Below the pieces are notes generated by a model. That model ran no database searches, had not been told where the DNA came from, and saw nothing but the letters and a program-made list of their open reading frames with translations. A stretch of 64,000 bases of DNA from an uncultured Eubacteriales bacterium (GTDB taxonomy: Bacteria > Bacillota > Clostridia > Christensenellales > DTU072): assembly GCA_949292905.1 (NCBI GenBank), contig CASFAV010000011.1, forward strand, positions 22,499 through 86,498. Reading direction: 5' to 3'. The position numbers were made by a program, and so were the translations under genes. Below are positions 54,677 through 63,679 of this stretch, piece after piece (the stretch's first letter is position 1; the number at the start of each line of letters is the position of its first letter).

Positions 54677-56151
54677 ATATCGAGCAGTTTCCTGTAAAAA
54701 TCGGTATCTATATCCTCGAGAGTCGCCAGCGTTGCGCGGAATTCCCAGTTACCTTCGGGAGTCCCCGGCACGTTGAGCCTTGTATCTCCGCCGTATCCCG
54801 TAAGATCCTGTAAAGGGAATATCACCGTGCGGGCGGAGCTAGCCGCCACGGCGCGCGCCATTGCCTGAGTGCTCTTGCAGTGTCTTCCGCCTTCGCCCCA
54901 TTCCGAATGGCTCACGTCGATGAATTCGAGCACCTTGTCGAGCGTGCCGTGATCGAGCGTATAAAGCCAACCCAAAGAAGTATTGTTGTCGTGAGTCGCG
55001 GTATACGCTACCGTATTTATCGGATAATTGTAGGGAAGATGCGGGTTGTCCTTCAACCCGTCGAAAGCGAATTGCAACACTCTCATTCCGGGGAAACCCG
55101 TTTCTTCGAGATACTTCACGACCTTATCGTCTATGATACCGAGATCCTCCGCCACTATCTGCGGATCTTTGACGCGCTTGCGCACCGCTTTCCAGAGCTT
55201 CATTCCGGGACCTGTTCTCCACTTACCCTCTTTCGCCGTTTCGGCGTCTGCGGGCACCGCCCAGTATTCGCAAAGTCCGCGGAAATGATCTATGCGAAGG
55301 ATATCGTACATTCTGAGATTATGGACGACACGCTCCGTCATCCATGCATAGCCGTCCCTTTCCATCGCTTCGTAATTGTAAAGAGGATTGCCCCAGAGCT
55401 GTCCGTCCTCCGCGAAATAATCCGGCGGCACTCCGGCGACTTCGGTGGGTTTAAGGTGTTTATCGAGTCTGAAATTAGAGGGATTAGCCCACACGTCGGG
55501 AGAATTGTACGATACGTATATCGGCATATCTCCGAATATCTCGACGCCCAAGGAATTGACGTACTCTTTGAGCTTCGCCCATTGCGTATAGAAGAGATAC
55601 TGTTCGAATTCGTAATACAATACGTCGGCGGAAAGTCTTTCGCGCGTTTCCTTGAGTGCGTGCTTATCCCTGTATTTGAGCTTGTCGTCCCATTCTCCCC
55701 ATTCCTTTCCGGTGTCGTCCCTTATCGCCATATAAAGGGCGTAATCTTCGAGCCAGAAGGCGTTTTCTTTCGCAAACGCGGCAATCGCGGCTTTGTCTTC
55801 CTCGTTGAGACGCGCGGCGGCTCTTCTCAAAGCCACCATCTTCTTCGTGCGCACGCCGAAATAATCTACCCGGTAAGGCGAATATATCTTGCACTCCTCG
55901 CGCTCCTCGCGGCTTATGAGCCGCTCGGGGAGTTGAGTTATATCGATAAGCAAAGCGTTCCCCGCAAAAGCGCTCACTCCGCTGTACGGCGAATTGCCGA
56001 GCCCTAAAATAGTTATCGGCAGTATCTGCCATATCTTGAAACCTATACGCTTGATGTAATCCGCAAAATATTTGGCGCTCGCTCCGAAATCGCCTATGCC
56101 GTACTCGCCCATCAGAGAACTCACGGGCAACAAAACTCCTGCTTTCCTCAT
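54661..56151 (-). CDS. malQ: 4-alpha-glucanotransferase (amylomaltase)
   Basis: MalQ (GH77) transfers glucan chains between maltodextrins or glycogen. The catalytic set is visible: nucleophile Asp in 'LRIDHFRGLCEYW', acid/base Glu in 'VAEDLGIID' and the third carboxylate in 'TATHDNNTSLGW'. The start is the ATG at 56151 with AGGAG 7 nt upstream, giving 496 residues. It has no other glycogen genes beside it. Its 3' end overlaps the 3' end of the convergent phosphopantetheinyl transferase gene by 16 nt, with no terminator between. Confidence 0.96.
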   Translation of the reverse strand: MRKAGVLLPVSSLMGEYGIGDFGASAKYFADYIKRIGFKIWQILPITILGLGNSPYSGVSAFAGNALLIDITQLPERLISREEREECKIYSPYRVDYFGVRTKKMVALRRAAARLNEEDKAAIAAFAKENAFWLEDYALYMAIRDDTGKEWGEWDDKLKYRDKHALKETRERLSADVLYYEFEQYLFYTQWAKLKEYVNSLGVEIFGDMPIYVSYNSPDVWANPSNFRLDKHLKPTEVAGVPPDYFAEDGQLWGNPLYNYEAMERDGYAWMTERVVHNLRMYDILRIDHFRGLCEYWAVPADAETAKEGKWRTGPGMKLWKAVRKRVKDPQIVAEDLGIIDDKVVKYLEETGFPGMRVLQFAFDGLKDNPHLPYNYPINTVAYTATHDNNTSLGWLYTLDHGTLDKVLEFIDVSHSEWGEGGRHCKSTQAMARAVAASSARTVIFPLQDLTGYGGDTRLNVPGTPEGNWEFRATLATLEDIDTDFYRKLLDIYGRN

Positions 56152-56300
56152 ACTTATCTCCTCGGTGTTTATATATGATACGGACAAGTTTTTCGCCCGT
56201 ATCGAATTACCGCTTTATCTTAAGTATATGGCGGAAGGGTATCCGAAACTTAACTTTTAAGAACCTGTTTCCGCCGTGAACCGTTTGAAACGATTTAACG

Positions 56301-56333
56301 AAAAAGGGCTGTCGCGGCAAGCCGCGACAGCCC
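56301..56333 (-). terminator. Terminator after the floA operon
   Basis: A 13-bp perfect stem (GGGCTGTCGCGGC / GCCGCGACAGCCC, 56306-56333) is followed on the minus strand by five T (56305-56301), just after the stop codon at 56340. Confidence 0.92.
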
Positions 56334-56339
56334 GTTAAG

Positions 56340-56588
56340 TTATTTTCTTCTGCCGAAACGTCTTTTGCACAGCGGCTCGGAAAGCGCTTCTCCGAGCACC
56401 ATTGCGCGGGCATAATCCCTCGCGAGCCACGCTCTGTCGACGACGTGTTCCTCGTAATTGACGTCCGTCACCAACGTGCGCTCGTTATAATGCTCGGCGC
56501 ACCCTTCGCTACCCGCCGCGGTCGCAGCGACGACCTTCTCGGTGACCGTCGCGGATTCGGGATTGACGGGGTGCTTATGCTTCGGCAT
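56340..56588 (-). CDS. Small protein of unknown function coupled to floA (82 aa)
   Basis: The start codon overlaps the floA stop as TAATG, and GGAGG inside the last codons of floA lies 8 nt before it, so this is a real, coupled gene. The product is hydrophilic, with a His/Lys-rich start (MPKHKHP), a middle rich in Glu, Val and Asp ('YNERTLVTDVNYEEHVVD') and a basic end (CKRRFGRRK). It has no signal peptide or membrane helix. I do not recognise the family. Its place suggests a cytoplasmic partner of flotillin membrane domains, which is only inference. A strong terminator follows at once. Confidence 0.7.
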   Translation of the reverse strand: MPKHKHPVNPESATVTEKVVAATAAGSEGCAEHYNERTLVTDVNYEEHVVDRAWLARDYARAMVLGEALSEPLCKRRFGRRK

Positions 56589-57583
56589 TATTTCTTGCCT
56601 CCGTCGGCGGGAGGTTCACCCTTCAGATCTCCGCTTATGCCGTTACGCATTGCGGTGTCGGCTTGCAGGTTAAGCAGATTGTAGTAATCCATTACTCCCA
56701 TTTTGCCGTTGTTGAGAGCGTTGGCGAGCGCTTTCGGAACTTCCGCTTCCGCGGCGACGACAGCCGCGCGCATTTCCTGCGTGCGCGCTTTCATCTCCTG
56801 CTCCTGCGCCACGGCGAGCGCCCTGCGCTCCTCCGCTTTCGCCTGCGCCACGCGCTTATCCGCTTCCGCCTGATCCATCTGGAGCTGCGCTCCGATGTTC
56901 CTGCCGACGTCCACGTCCGCTATATCTATGGAAAGTATCTCGTACGCCGTTCCCGAATCGAGTCCCTTCTCGAGCACCTTACGCGAAATGCTGTCGGGAT
57001 TTTCGAGCACAGCTTTGTGCTCCTCCGCCGAGCCTATCGTAGTGACTATACCTTCGCCTACGCGGGCAATAATGGTCTCCTCTCCCGCGCCGCCGATAAG
57101 ACGGGCGATATTCGCGCGTACCGTCACGCGCGCTTTGGCGCGCAATTCGATACCGTCTTTCGCTATCGCGCTGATCATGGGCGTTTCTATTACCTTCGGA
57201 TTGACGGAAACTTTGACCGCGTTCAGAACGTCGCGTCCCGCAAGGTCTATAGCCATCGCCGTCTGTATGCTCAATTCGATATTCGCGCTGTGCGCCGAAA
57301 TAAGGGCGTTGACGACTTTGATCACGTCGCCTTTCGCCATATAGTGAGTTTCGAGAGTGGCGATATCGATGTCGAGTCCCGCCTTTTTACCGGTGATGTA
57401 CGCGTCCACTATCATCGCCACCTTAATCTTTCTGAGCCTCATTCCCACGAGCCTCGAAATAGATACGGGAGCGCCTGACACAAGGGCGCGGAACCAGATG
57501 TTGAACGGTACCAAAATGAAAGCGAGTACTATGGCGAGTACCGCTATCACTATGAGTGCAATACCCCATCCAGGCATATTCAA
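56588..57583 (-). CDS. floA: Flotillin-like membrane scaffold FloA
   Basis: FloA organises functional membrane microdomains. An N-terminal hairpin membrane segment (about residues 6-28) is followed by the SPFH/PHB-like domain ('[20 protein letters not shown]', '[19 protein letters not shown]', '[15 protein letters not shown]') and a helical Glu/Ala-rich coiled region ('[20 protein letters not shown]') near 230-290. It has 331 residues, the usual length. It lies 21 nt after nfeD, the standard partner, and overlaps the next small gene by 1 nt. Confidence 0.95.
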   Translation of the reverse strand: MNMPGWGIALIVIAVLAIVLAFILVPFNIWFRALVSGAPVSISRLVGMRLRKIKVAMIVDAYITGKKAGLDIDIATLETHYMAKGDVIKVVNALISAHSANIELSIQTAMAIDLAGRDVLNAVKVSVNPKVIETPMISAIAKDGIELRAKARVTVRANIARLIGGAGEETIIARVGEGIVTTIGSAEEHKAVLENPDSISRKVLEKGLDSGTAYEILSIDIADVDVGRNIGAQLQMDQAEADKRVAQAKAEERRALAVAQEQEMKARTQEMRAAVVAAEAEVPKALANALNNGKMGVMDYYNLLNLQADTAMRNGISGDLKGEPPADGGKK

Positions 57584-57604
57584 TATTCCTCCGTTATGTT
57601 TATT

Positions 57605-58135
57605 CTATTCCGCTCTTTCGACGGAAATTTTAGAGCCTTCGACCGCAATTACTTTGACGGGTTCGCCGTTGGAAATATAGAATCCGTCGGAAACGACTTC
57701 AACTATCTTATCTCCTATGCGCGCTTTACCGACGGGTTTAAGGTCGGTAGTCGCTACGCCCGTGCTTCCGATAAAATCGCGGTAATCCGCGGTGCCGTCG
57801 GAATGCGTTACGGAAACGGCCGTTCCGGATTCTATTAGCGGCGATCGGTTGAGCCAACCTTTTTTCGCCGTGAGGATGAGCACGAGGAACGCTATCAGGA
57901 TACCTACCGCTTCGAAAAAGATGAGCAGGAACACCTGAGCGAACACGTTACCGTCCCCGACAAGCGCGCGAAGCACTATACCCAACGTAATCAGTATGCC
58001 GCCGACGATGCCGAATATGCCGAAACCGGGTTGAAATATCTCGATCACCACAAAGACGAATCCGAGTATGAGGGCGATAAGCGCCGGTACGGTCATTCCG
58101 GTAAACAGTATTCCTATTTCCGTAAAAAACGCCAT
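57605..58135 (-). CDS. NfeD-family membrane protein (flotillin partner)
   Basis: The product has 176 residues with about four membrane helices (roughly 12-30, 35-55, 58-78 and 80-95) and a C-terminal OB-fold (NfeD1b type) around 'FIGSTGVATTDLKPVGKARI' and 'GEPVKVIAVEGSKISVE'. NfeD short-form proteins pair with flotillin-like scaffolds, and floA follows directly. AAGGAGA lies 8 nt before the ATG. It is 46 nt downstream of the oxidoreductase gamma gene, so it may share that transcript. Confidence 0.92.
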   Translation of the reverse strand: MAFFTEIGILFTGMTVPALIALILGFVFVVIEIFQPGFGIFGIVGGILITLGIVLRALVGDGNVFAQVFLLIFFEAVGILIAFLVLILTAKKGWLNRSPLIESGTAVSVTHSDGTADYRDFIGSTGVATTDLKPVGKARIGDKIVEVVSDGFYISNGEPVKVIAVEGSKISVERAE

Positions 58136-58181
58136 ATAAGGATTCTCCTTTATTCAATATATACGCTCCTGAAGCGCATCG

Positions 58182-58718
58182 TTATTTCGCGGCAGTGGCG
58201 TAACCGAGTTCGAAAGCCTTGAGGTTGGCGGGGATGACCTTCGGTTTATTGGCGAATTTAGCCTCGATCATCTTCTTGACGGTTTCTTTCGGGAAGAGCT
58301 TGCTCATCCCGATATACGCGCCGAGCACCACGATATTGGCGGTACGGGCGTTGCCCGCTTCCATTGCGAGCGAAGCCGCGTCGATATACACCACGTTGAC
58401 GTCCGTTCTCTCCACTTTGTCGGGGATGAGCGAACTGTTTACTATAATAGTTCCGCCCGCCTTCACTTTGTCGGAGAACTTGTAAAGGCTGGGTTTGTTC
58501 ATCGCTATCAGGCAGTCGGGATGCGCCACGATGGGGCTTGCGACCTGTTTGTCGCATACGACTACGCTGCAGTTGCTGGTGCCGCCGCGCATTTCCGGTC
58601 CGTAACTGGGAAGCCAGGTGACCTCTTTGCCGTCGGCTATCGCGGCGTAAGCTATGAATTGTCCGAGACTCAATACGCCCTGTCCGCCGAATCCCGCTAT
58701 TATGATTTTTTCTTCCAT
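58182..58718 (-). CDS. 2-oxoacid:ferredoxin oxidoreductase, gamma subunit
   Basis: The 178-residue protein is the gamma domain of the pyruvate/2-oxoglutarate/2-oxoisovalerate oxidoreductase family: 'IIAGFGGQGVLSLGQFIAYA' at the start, 'LPSYGPEMRGGTSNCSVV' and 'IVLGAYIGMSKLF'. It binds at the interface with the alpha and beta subunits to help accept CoA. It is the last of four subunit genes in the order delta, alpha, beta, gamma. Confidence 0.93.
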   Translation of the reverse strand: MEEKIIIAGFGGQGVLSLGQFIAYAAIADGKEVTWLPSYGPEMRGGTSNCSVVVCDKQVASPIVAHPDCLIAMNKPSLYKFSDKVKAGGTIIVNSSLIPDKVERTDVNVVYIDAASLAMEAGNARTANIVVLGAYIGMSKLFPKETVKKMIEAKFANKPKVIPANLKAFELGYATAAK

Positions 58719-58768
58719 ATCTATTATATACCTCTTATATTCACTTTGTAAAGACCGTAAAATCCGGA

Positions 58769-59518
<750 letters not shown>

Positions 59519-59519
59519 A

Positions 59520-60578
59520 TTATTTGACCTCCTTTTCGACGAATTCGACGATATCTTCGGGCGTCATGACGTTACCGCCCGTTCTGCCGTAGAATTCTAC
59601 GGGTTTGGCGCCGTTGACGGCGAGTTTGACGTCCTCTATCATCTGTCCCATCGAGAGTTCGACGGCGACGAATTTCTTGACGTTCGCTTCGGCGGCGACT
59701 TTCGCTATAGCCTTGGCGGGGAAAGGATAAAGGGTAACGGGACGCAGTAAGCCCGCTTTGATTCCTTTCTCGCGGAGCGCGTTGGCGGCGCTCTTGGAGA
59801 TACGCGCCACGGTACCGTATGCGACGATGACGATTTCGGCGTCCTCTACGAGGTATTCCTCGTATCTCAATTCGTTCTCCTCGAGTTCTTTATAACGGTC
59901 GAAAAGCCTGTGGTTGACTTTCTCGAGCACGTCGGGTTCTATATAAAGGGAGTTGATTATTCTTCTCGAAGTGCCCACGCCGGTGCCGTCGGTTGCCCAT
60001 TCCTTCTTCGGGAAAGTCGCGGGGTCCTTCATCTCTGGAAGCTCTACCGCTTCCATTATCTGACCGATCATGCCGTCGCCGAGGATCATGACGGGAAGAC
60101 GGTATTTGTCGGCTTTATCGAAAGCGTCGTACATGATGTCGACGGCTTCCTGAACGGTATTTGGTCCGTAGACGAGCATGTGATAATCGCCGTGACCGCC
60201 ACCCTTGACAGCCTGGAAATAGTCTGACTGAGCGGGTTGGATACCGCCGAGTCCGGGGCCGCCTCTGACCATATTGACTATGACGCAGGGAAGCTCGGCG
60301 CCGCAAATGTAGCTGATACCCTCTTGCTTAAGGCTGATGCCGGGCGAGCTCGAAGAAGTCATCGCGCGCGCGCCGCTTCCGGCGGCGCCGTATACCATAT
60401 TGATGGCGGCGACTTCGCTTTCCGCCTGAATGAAGCAACCGCCCACTTCGGGCAAACGCTTGCTGAGATACTCGGGTATCTCGTTCTGAGGGGTGATGGG
60501 ATAGCCGAAGAAAGCTCTGCATCCGCCTCTCACGGCGGCTTCGGCTATGGCTTCGTTGCCTTTCATAAGTTTTTTCAT
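59520..60578 (-). CDS. 2-oxoacid:ferredoxin oxidoreductase, alpha subunit (VorB/KorA-type)
   Basis: The alpha subunit carries the pyrimidine-binding domains: 'MKGNEAIAEAAVRGGCRAFF', 'GYPITPQNEIPEYLSKRLPE', 'AESEVAAINMVYGAAGSGAR', 'SSSSPGISLKQEGISYI' and 'MVRGGPGLGGIQPAQSDY'. This pattern is that of the branched-chain (VorB) or 2-oxoglutarate (KorA) enzymes, not of pyruvate oxidoreductase. The start is placed at the ATG at 60578 with AGGAGG 8 nt upstream, giving 352 residues. With the other three subunits it makes acyl-CoA, CO2 and reduced ferredoxin from a 2-oxoacid. Confidence 0.93.
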   Translation of the reverse strand: MKKLMKGNEAIAEAAVRGGCRAFFGYPITPQNEIPEYLSKRLPEVGGCFIQAESEVAAINMVYGAAGSGARAMTSSSSPGISLKQEGISYICGAELPCVIVNMVRGGPGLGGIQPAQSDYFQAVKGGGHGDYHMLVYGPNTVQEAVDIMYDAFDKADKYRLPVMILGDGMIGQIMEAVELPEMKDPATFPKKEWATDGTGVGTSRRIINSLYIEPDVLEKVNHRLFDRYKELEENELRYEEYLVEDAEIVIVAYGTVARISKSAANALREKGIKAGLLRPVTLYPFPAKAIAKVAAEANVKKFVAVELSMGQMIEDVKLAVNGAKPVEFYGRTGGNVMTPEDIVEFVEKEVK

Positions 60579-60589
60579 CGTAGGTCCTC

Positions 60590-60793
60590 CTATCTTTCCA
60601 CAGTGATGGCGACGTCGGGGCACATCAGAGCGCACGAAGTGCATCCGATACAACCGTCCGAAACGACTTCCGCCACGAAATAACCGTTCTTGTTGGTCTC
60701 CGTTTCGGAAAGCTTAAGGACGTTCTTGGGGCAGGCGTTGACGCACAGCCCGCAACCTTTACAGGTGTCTTTAGCAATAGTTACTTTAGCCAA
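60590..60793 (-). CDS. 2-oxoacid:ferredoxin oxidoreductase, delta subunit (2x[4Fe-4S] ferredoxin)
   Basis: Two ferredoxin motifs are complete: Cys11-14-17-21 (CKGCGLCVNACP) and Cys48-51-54-58 (CIGCTSCALMCP). The start is set at TTG at 60793, because AGGAG then has the ideal 8-nt spacing and the product begins MAKVTIAKD like its relatives; an in-frame ATG at 60802 would abut the AGGAG directly and is unlikely. The 67-residue product passes electrons from the ThDP subunit to free ferredoxin. It is the first gene of the operon. Confidence 0.93.
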   Translation of the reverse strand: MAKVTIAKDTCKGCGLCVNACPKNVLKLSETETNKNGYFVAEVVSDGCIGCTSCALMCPDVAITVER

Positions 60794-60831
60794 AACAATC
60801 ATCTCCTAAATTGTAGATTTATTATTGAGGA

Positions 60832-60860
60832 ATTATATCACTTTACGCGCATATATGCAA
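60832..60860 (-). promoter_or_regulatory. Promoter of the 2-oxoacid oxidoreductase operon
   Basis: Minus-strand TTGCAT (60855-60860) and TATAAT (60832-60837) with a 17-nt spacer, about 40 nt before the delta subunit start. Confidence 0.85.
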
Positions 60861-61090
60861 GCGAACGCGGGCATTTTCGCGCTTATTCGGAATTAATATA
60901 CGCGCATACGGGCGCGTGATATGTTGCGGGAAGCCTTGCGCCGTTATCCTTTCCTTCCTTGCGCCCTACAATCGATAAAATAGCGATTAAGTCGATATTT
61001 GTAGCTACAGCTACATAAAATGTCGTCAATAAAATATAAAACAACCGCGCCGATCACTCATTTATGACGCCGACGCGGAATAAAAGACAC
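60861..61090. other. Intergenic stretch without a recognisable gene
   Basis: No coding frame with a ribosome binding site, no tRNA and no promoter with a target gene is apparent. The only structure is a small palindrome, TGTAGC-TACA-GCTACA, at 61000-61015. It lies between the oxidoreductase promoter and the terminator of the NYN gene. Confidence 0.5.
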
Positions 61091-61112
61091 GCCCGTCTTA
61101 TACAAGACGGGC
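61091..61112 (-). terminator. Terminator of the rplU-prp-rpmA-ogg-NYN operon
   Basis: GCCCGTCTT / AAGACGGGC form a perfect 9-bp stem with a 4-nt loop, 27 nt after the NYN stop codon. On the minus strand the U-run is interrupted (GTGTCTTTTATT). Confidence 0.75.
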
Positions 61113-61138
61113 TGTGGTTTCGGTAATGCGATATGCGA

Positions 61139-61714
61139 TTATCTGCGGTACTTGTTGAAGATCTCGTTGCCGCTGATAACTCTCTTGGCGTCCGCGACGT
61201 ACTGGTTCTCGGGACGGGCGGGAGCGACAACGGGCTTCGGAGCGCGTTTGACCTTCGCTTTCGTGGTGGGGGCGGTGTAGCCTTCGCGGAGAGCGCTGGT
61301 GGGAACGGCGATGAAGCCGGTGTAAGCATAGGAGTATTTGTTCTCGTCAACGTTGATGTCGTAAACGTCGATGCCTTTGCTCTTCAAAAGGTTGATAACG
61401 GGAAGTATGTCGCCTTCGCCGGTGATAAGACCTACGGCGTCGATGTTGCCCATAGCGGCGATATCGGCGGCGTCGATGACCTGACGGCAATCGAGCTTAT
61501 TGCGACGACGGCTGGCGCTCGGAAGAGAAGTTTCAAAGCCGTTGGCAGCAATATATTCGTTGTAGTCACGGTTGCGCTTGGCAACGTAGCTGTAGAACTT
61601 GCAGGACACGACTTCAAATTTTGCTTCGAGATTCTTGACGATCTGTTGGAATCCTACGCAGGTAACTTTAAGACTGCCGATGTCTGCAAGGATTATCATT
61701 TTGGGCTTATTCAT
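61139..61714 (-). CDS. NYN-domain protein (PIN-like RNase fold, 191 aa)
   Basis: The N-terminal 145 residues match the NYN family: a first strand with Asp ('MIILADIGSLKVT'), 'KLDCRQVIDAADIAAMGNID' with the second acidic site, and 'VGLITGEGDILPVINLLKSK' with the third, followed by 'GIDVYDINVDENKYS'. The usual Asn after the first Asp is Ser here. The C-terminal 45 residues are a basic, Pro/Ala/Lys-rich tail that could hold nucleic acid. NYN proteins cut RNA in many systems; the target here is unknown. GGAGG lies 7 nt before the ATG. It is the last gene of the L21/L27 run, 25 nt after the DNA glycosylase. Confidence 0.85.
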   Translation of the reverse strand: MNKPKMIILADIGSLKVTCVGFQQIVKNLEAKFEVVSCKFYSYVAKRNRDYNEYIAANGFETSLPSASRRRNKLDCRQVIDAADIAAMGNIDAVGLITGEGDILPVINLLKSKGIDVYDINVDENKYSYAYTGFIAVPTSALREGYTAPTTKAKVKRAPKPVVAPARPENQYVADAKRVISGNEIFNKYRR

Positions 61715-61739
61715 TTTCTTTCCTCCAAAAATATGGTAT

Positions 61740-62579
61740 TTATTTTATATTATAGGTTTCTCTGGCGTGATAGAACAGGTACTGTTGAGCGTATCCGCTC
61801 AGATCCCCGAAATATTCTGCCAGTTCGTCCGCTTTACGCGCGGGAGTGGCGCTACTCTCACCGAAAAGTCTCAGGTAGACCTTCTCTATCCAGGTGTCCA
61901 CCGGGAAAACGTCTTCGCGGTGATAGCCGAACAACAATATACAATCCGCCACTTTGCGCCCCACGCCGGTAAGCTGCATCAGCTTCTTGCGCGCCGAAGG
62001 AGTATCGAGCCCTTCTACGTCGTCCGCGAACCCGTGGTACAGTGCGTCGACGCTTTTGACAAGGTAATCGGCTCTGTAGCCCGCGCCTATCGAAGTAAAA
62101 TACTCGCGGTCGCGGCGGCTGAGATCCTCAAGAGTGGGGAAGGCGAAACCTTCTTCGCCTATCGGTGCGCCCGACGTCCTGCACATTCTCTCGATGATAC
62201 CTTGTATGCGCGGAATGTTGTTGTTTGCGGAAATGATGAACGAGATCACCATCTCCGTCGGATCCTGGTTTAGGATACGCACTCCGTAGCCGTAGCCGAT
62301 CGCCTCTTTCATGCAAGGGAAACCCAAAAGCCGCCTTTTGATCTCCCCGTAATCACGGTTCAAATCGAAATATTTGACAAAGTAATCGGTATCGACCGTT
62401 TCTATTGTAGCATAGCCGTCTACATAAATCAAGCTACAAAATAGATTTTTCGAAAAAATTTTGTAGCCTGAACTTGAGTTTAGGTACCTGAAAACCTGCC
62501 CACATTCGAGAATGTGTTTCGGACAGAATTCCGAAGTATCGTTTATTAAGATTTTGTTGCCGTCGATAACGTATCGCAT
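61740..62579 (-). CDS. 8-oxoguanine DNA glycosylase/AP lyase, OGG1-type
   Basis: This repair enzyme removes 8-oxoguanine and nicks the abasic site. The helix-hairpin-helix and catalytic pair are intact: Lys209 in 'QLTGVGRKVADC' and Asp228 in 'VFPVDTWIEKVY'. The OGG1 N-terminal domain shows 'CGQVFRYL' where OGG1 has 'GQCFRW', and 'IISANNNIPRIQGIIERM'. The start is set at the ATG at 62579, 280 residues, although no clear ribosome binding site precedes it. It lies 23 nt behind rpmA. OGG1-type enzymes in Clostridia are known but their place in a ribosomal operon is unusual. Confidence 0.9.
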   Translation of the reverse strand: MRYVIDGNKILINDTSEFCPKHILECGQVFRYLNSSSGYKIFSKNLFCSLIYVDGYATIETVDTDYFVKYFDLNRDYGEIKRRLLGFPCMKEAIGYGYGVRILNQDPTEMVISFIISANNNIPRIQGIIERMCRTSGAPIGEEGFAFPTLEDLSRRDREYFTSIGAGYRADYLVKSVDALYHGFADDVEGLDTPSARKKLMQLTGVGRKVADCILLFGYHREDVFPVDTWIEKVYLRLFGESSATPARKADELAEYFGDLSGYAQQYLFYHARETYNIK

Positions 62580-62602
62580 AACGGCTCTGCGCAAGCTTAC
62601 GC

Positions 62603-62884
62603 TTACGCTTCGGGCGCGTATACGCTGACCTGTTTATCGTAACGGCCTTTGCGCTCGAAACGCACTACGCCGTCGATAAGCGCAAACAGCGTGTCGTCCT
62701 TGCCTATACCTACGTTGTTGCCGGGATGGAACTTCGTTCCGCGTTGACGCACGAGAATGTTGCCGGCGAGCACGTGCTGACCGTCGCTTCTCTTGGGTCC
62801 TAAACGTTGGGCATGGCTGTCGCGTCCGTTTTTGGAGCTGCCGGAGCCCTTCTTGTGAGCGAACAGTTGTAAATTGATAAACAT
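62603..62884 (-). CDS. rpmA: Ribosomal protein bL27 with Firmicutes-type cleaved leader
   Basis: The N-terminal extension MFINLQLF precedes the mature start AHKKG. In Bacillota the protease Prp removes this extension after the Phe, and the prp gene is directly upstream. The body shows '[15 protein letters not shown]' and '[19 protein letters not shown]'. It has 93 residues. The ribosome binding site GGAGG lies in the last codons of prp. Confidence 0.98.
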   Translation of the reverse strand: MFINLQLFAHKKGSGSSKNGRDSHAQRLGPKRSDGQHVLAGNILVRQRGTKFHPGNNVGIGKDDTLFALIDGVVRFERKGRYDKQVSVYAPEA

Positions 62885-62886
62885 TG

Positions 62887-63192
62887 TTAATCCTCCATTC
62901 TGATGTAGCGGGGGTAACCTTTCGTGACGTCGAGGAGCGCAAGACGCATCGTTTCGAGGATGGCGTCCGATTTTTCGTTATGTTCCTTGAGCCTGAACGT
63001 AAGGCGACCGTCGCTTACCCTGCTTTCCGCGTTGATACCTGCGACCTCTCTTATTCCGAGGAGCGCGCCCTGCGTGAGCGCCGAAACAGCCGCGCAGACG
63101 ATGTCGCTGCCCTCTTCGGCGTAGCCCGTGTGTCCTTCCACGGTGACCGCCGTTATGTGTCCTTCGGTGCGGAAAATCCTGATCGTTGTCAT
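62887..63192 (-). CDS. prp: Ribosomal-processing cysteine protease Prp
   Basis: Prp cleaves the N-terminal extension of L27. The catalytic pair is His21 ([13 protein letters not shown]) and Cys33 ([11 protein letters not shown]). The product has 101 residues. There is no ribosome binding site before the ATG at 63192; with only 10 nt from the rplU stop, it probably depends on ribosomes finishing rplU. The order rplU-prp-rpmA is the standard one. Confidence 0.96.
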   Translation of the reverse strand: MTTIRIFRTEGHITAVTVEGHTGYAEEGSDIVCAAVSALTQGALLGIREVAGINAESRVSDGRLTFRLKEHNEKSDAILETMRLALLDVTKGYPRYIRMED

Positions 63193-63202
63193 ACCGAATA
63201 AA

Positions 63203-63508
63203 TTAAGCTTTGATATTCAGTATTTTAAGTTGCGTGTAAGGTTGTCTGTGACCTTGTCTTTTGCGGATGTTCTTCTTGGCTTTGTAGGTGAAGATGTTGA
63301 TCTTTTTACCTTTGCCGGTGGCGGTGACTTCGGCGTCGACGGAAGCGGATTTGACCGCGTCGCCGGCGAGGATCTCGCCGTCCTTGTTGAGCATCAGCAC
63401 TTCGAGACTGACGGTGGAGCCTACGTCTGCTTTCAGTAATTCGACGTTGATGACGTCGCCTTCAGAGACTTTATACTGCTTACCGCCGGTAGCGATGATT
63501 GCGTACAT
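63203..63508 (-). CDS. rplU: Ribosomal protein bL21
   Basis: It binds 23S rRNA in the large subunit. The family signature is complete: '[19 protein letters not shown]', '[20 protein letters not shown]' and 'RQPYTQLKI' at the end. It has 101 residues. GGGAGG lies 9 nt before the ATG. It is the first gene of the run rplU-prp-rpmA. Confidence 0.98.
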   Translation of the reverse strand: MYAIIATGGKQYKVSEGDVINVELLKADVGSTVSLEVLMLNKDGEILAGDAVKSASVDAEVTATGKGKKINIFTYKAKKNIRKRQGHRQPYTQLKILNIKA

Positions 63509-63585
63509 TATCTATTACCTCCCTTCAGGAACTCGCCGTTGAGGTGCGCGATAGGCGCGCTTAAGAGACCTCTTTCGAGCGGCAT
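63509..63585 (-). promoter_or_regulatory. rplU leader: possible L21 leader RNA, overlapping a 25-codon open frame
   Basis: The 76-nt leader contains a CUC-GAAA-GAG hairpin and a GCGCG/CGCGC hairpin, with GCCG near the 5' end able to pair with CGGC before the ribosome binding site. An autoregulatory L21 leader is known in Bacillota and sits in this place, so this is a candidate. The same stretch is open from an ATG at 63585 for 25 codons (MPLERGLLSAP...), and its TAA overlaps the rplU ATG as TAATG. Either reading could be chance. Confidence 0.5.
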
Positions 63586-63590
63586 TTAAT

Positions 63591-63619
63591 ACAATACCAT
63601 AAAGATATACAATTTGCAA
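63591..63619 (-). promoter_or_regulatory. rplU-prp-rpmA promoter
   Basis: Minus-strand TTGCAA (63614-63619) and TATTGT (63591-63596) are 17 nt apart. Transcription would begin at about 63587-63584, right at the ATG of the short leader frame. Confidence 0.7.
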
Positions 63620-63679
63620 GCAAAATATCTGAATTTCGCTTAAAAAATATTACTTTTCCGCACGGAAGCTTTCAGGCGC

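Noticed and set aside
61000..61015. Palindrome TGTAGC-TACA-GCTACA as a possible operator
   Set aside because: Arms are only 6 bp, it lies away from any promoter with a target gene, and similar TGTAGC/GCTACA words inside coding sequence (near 11450 and 62430) look like ordinary codons.
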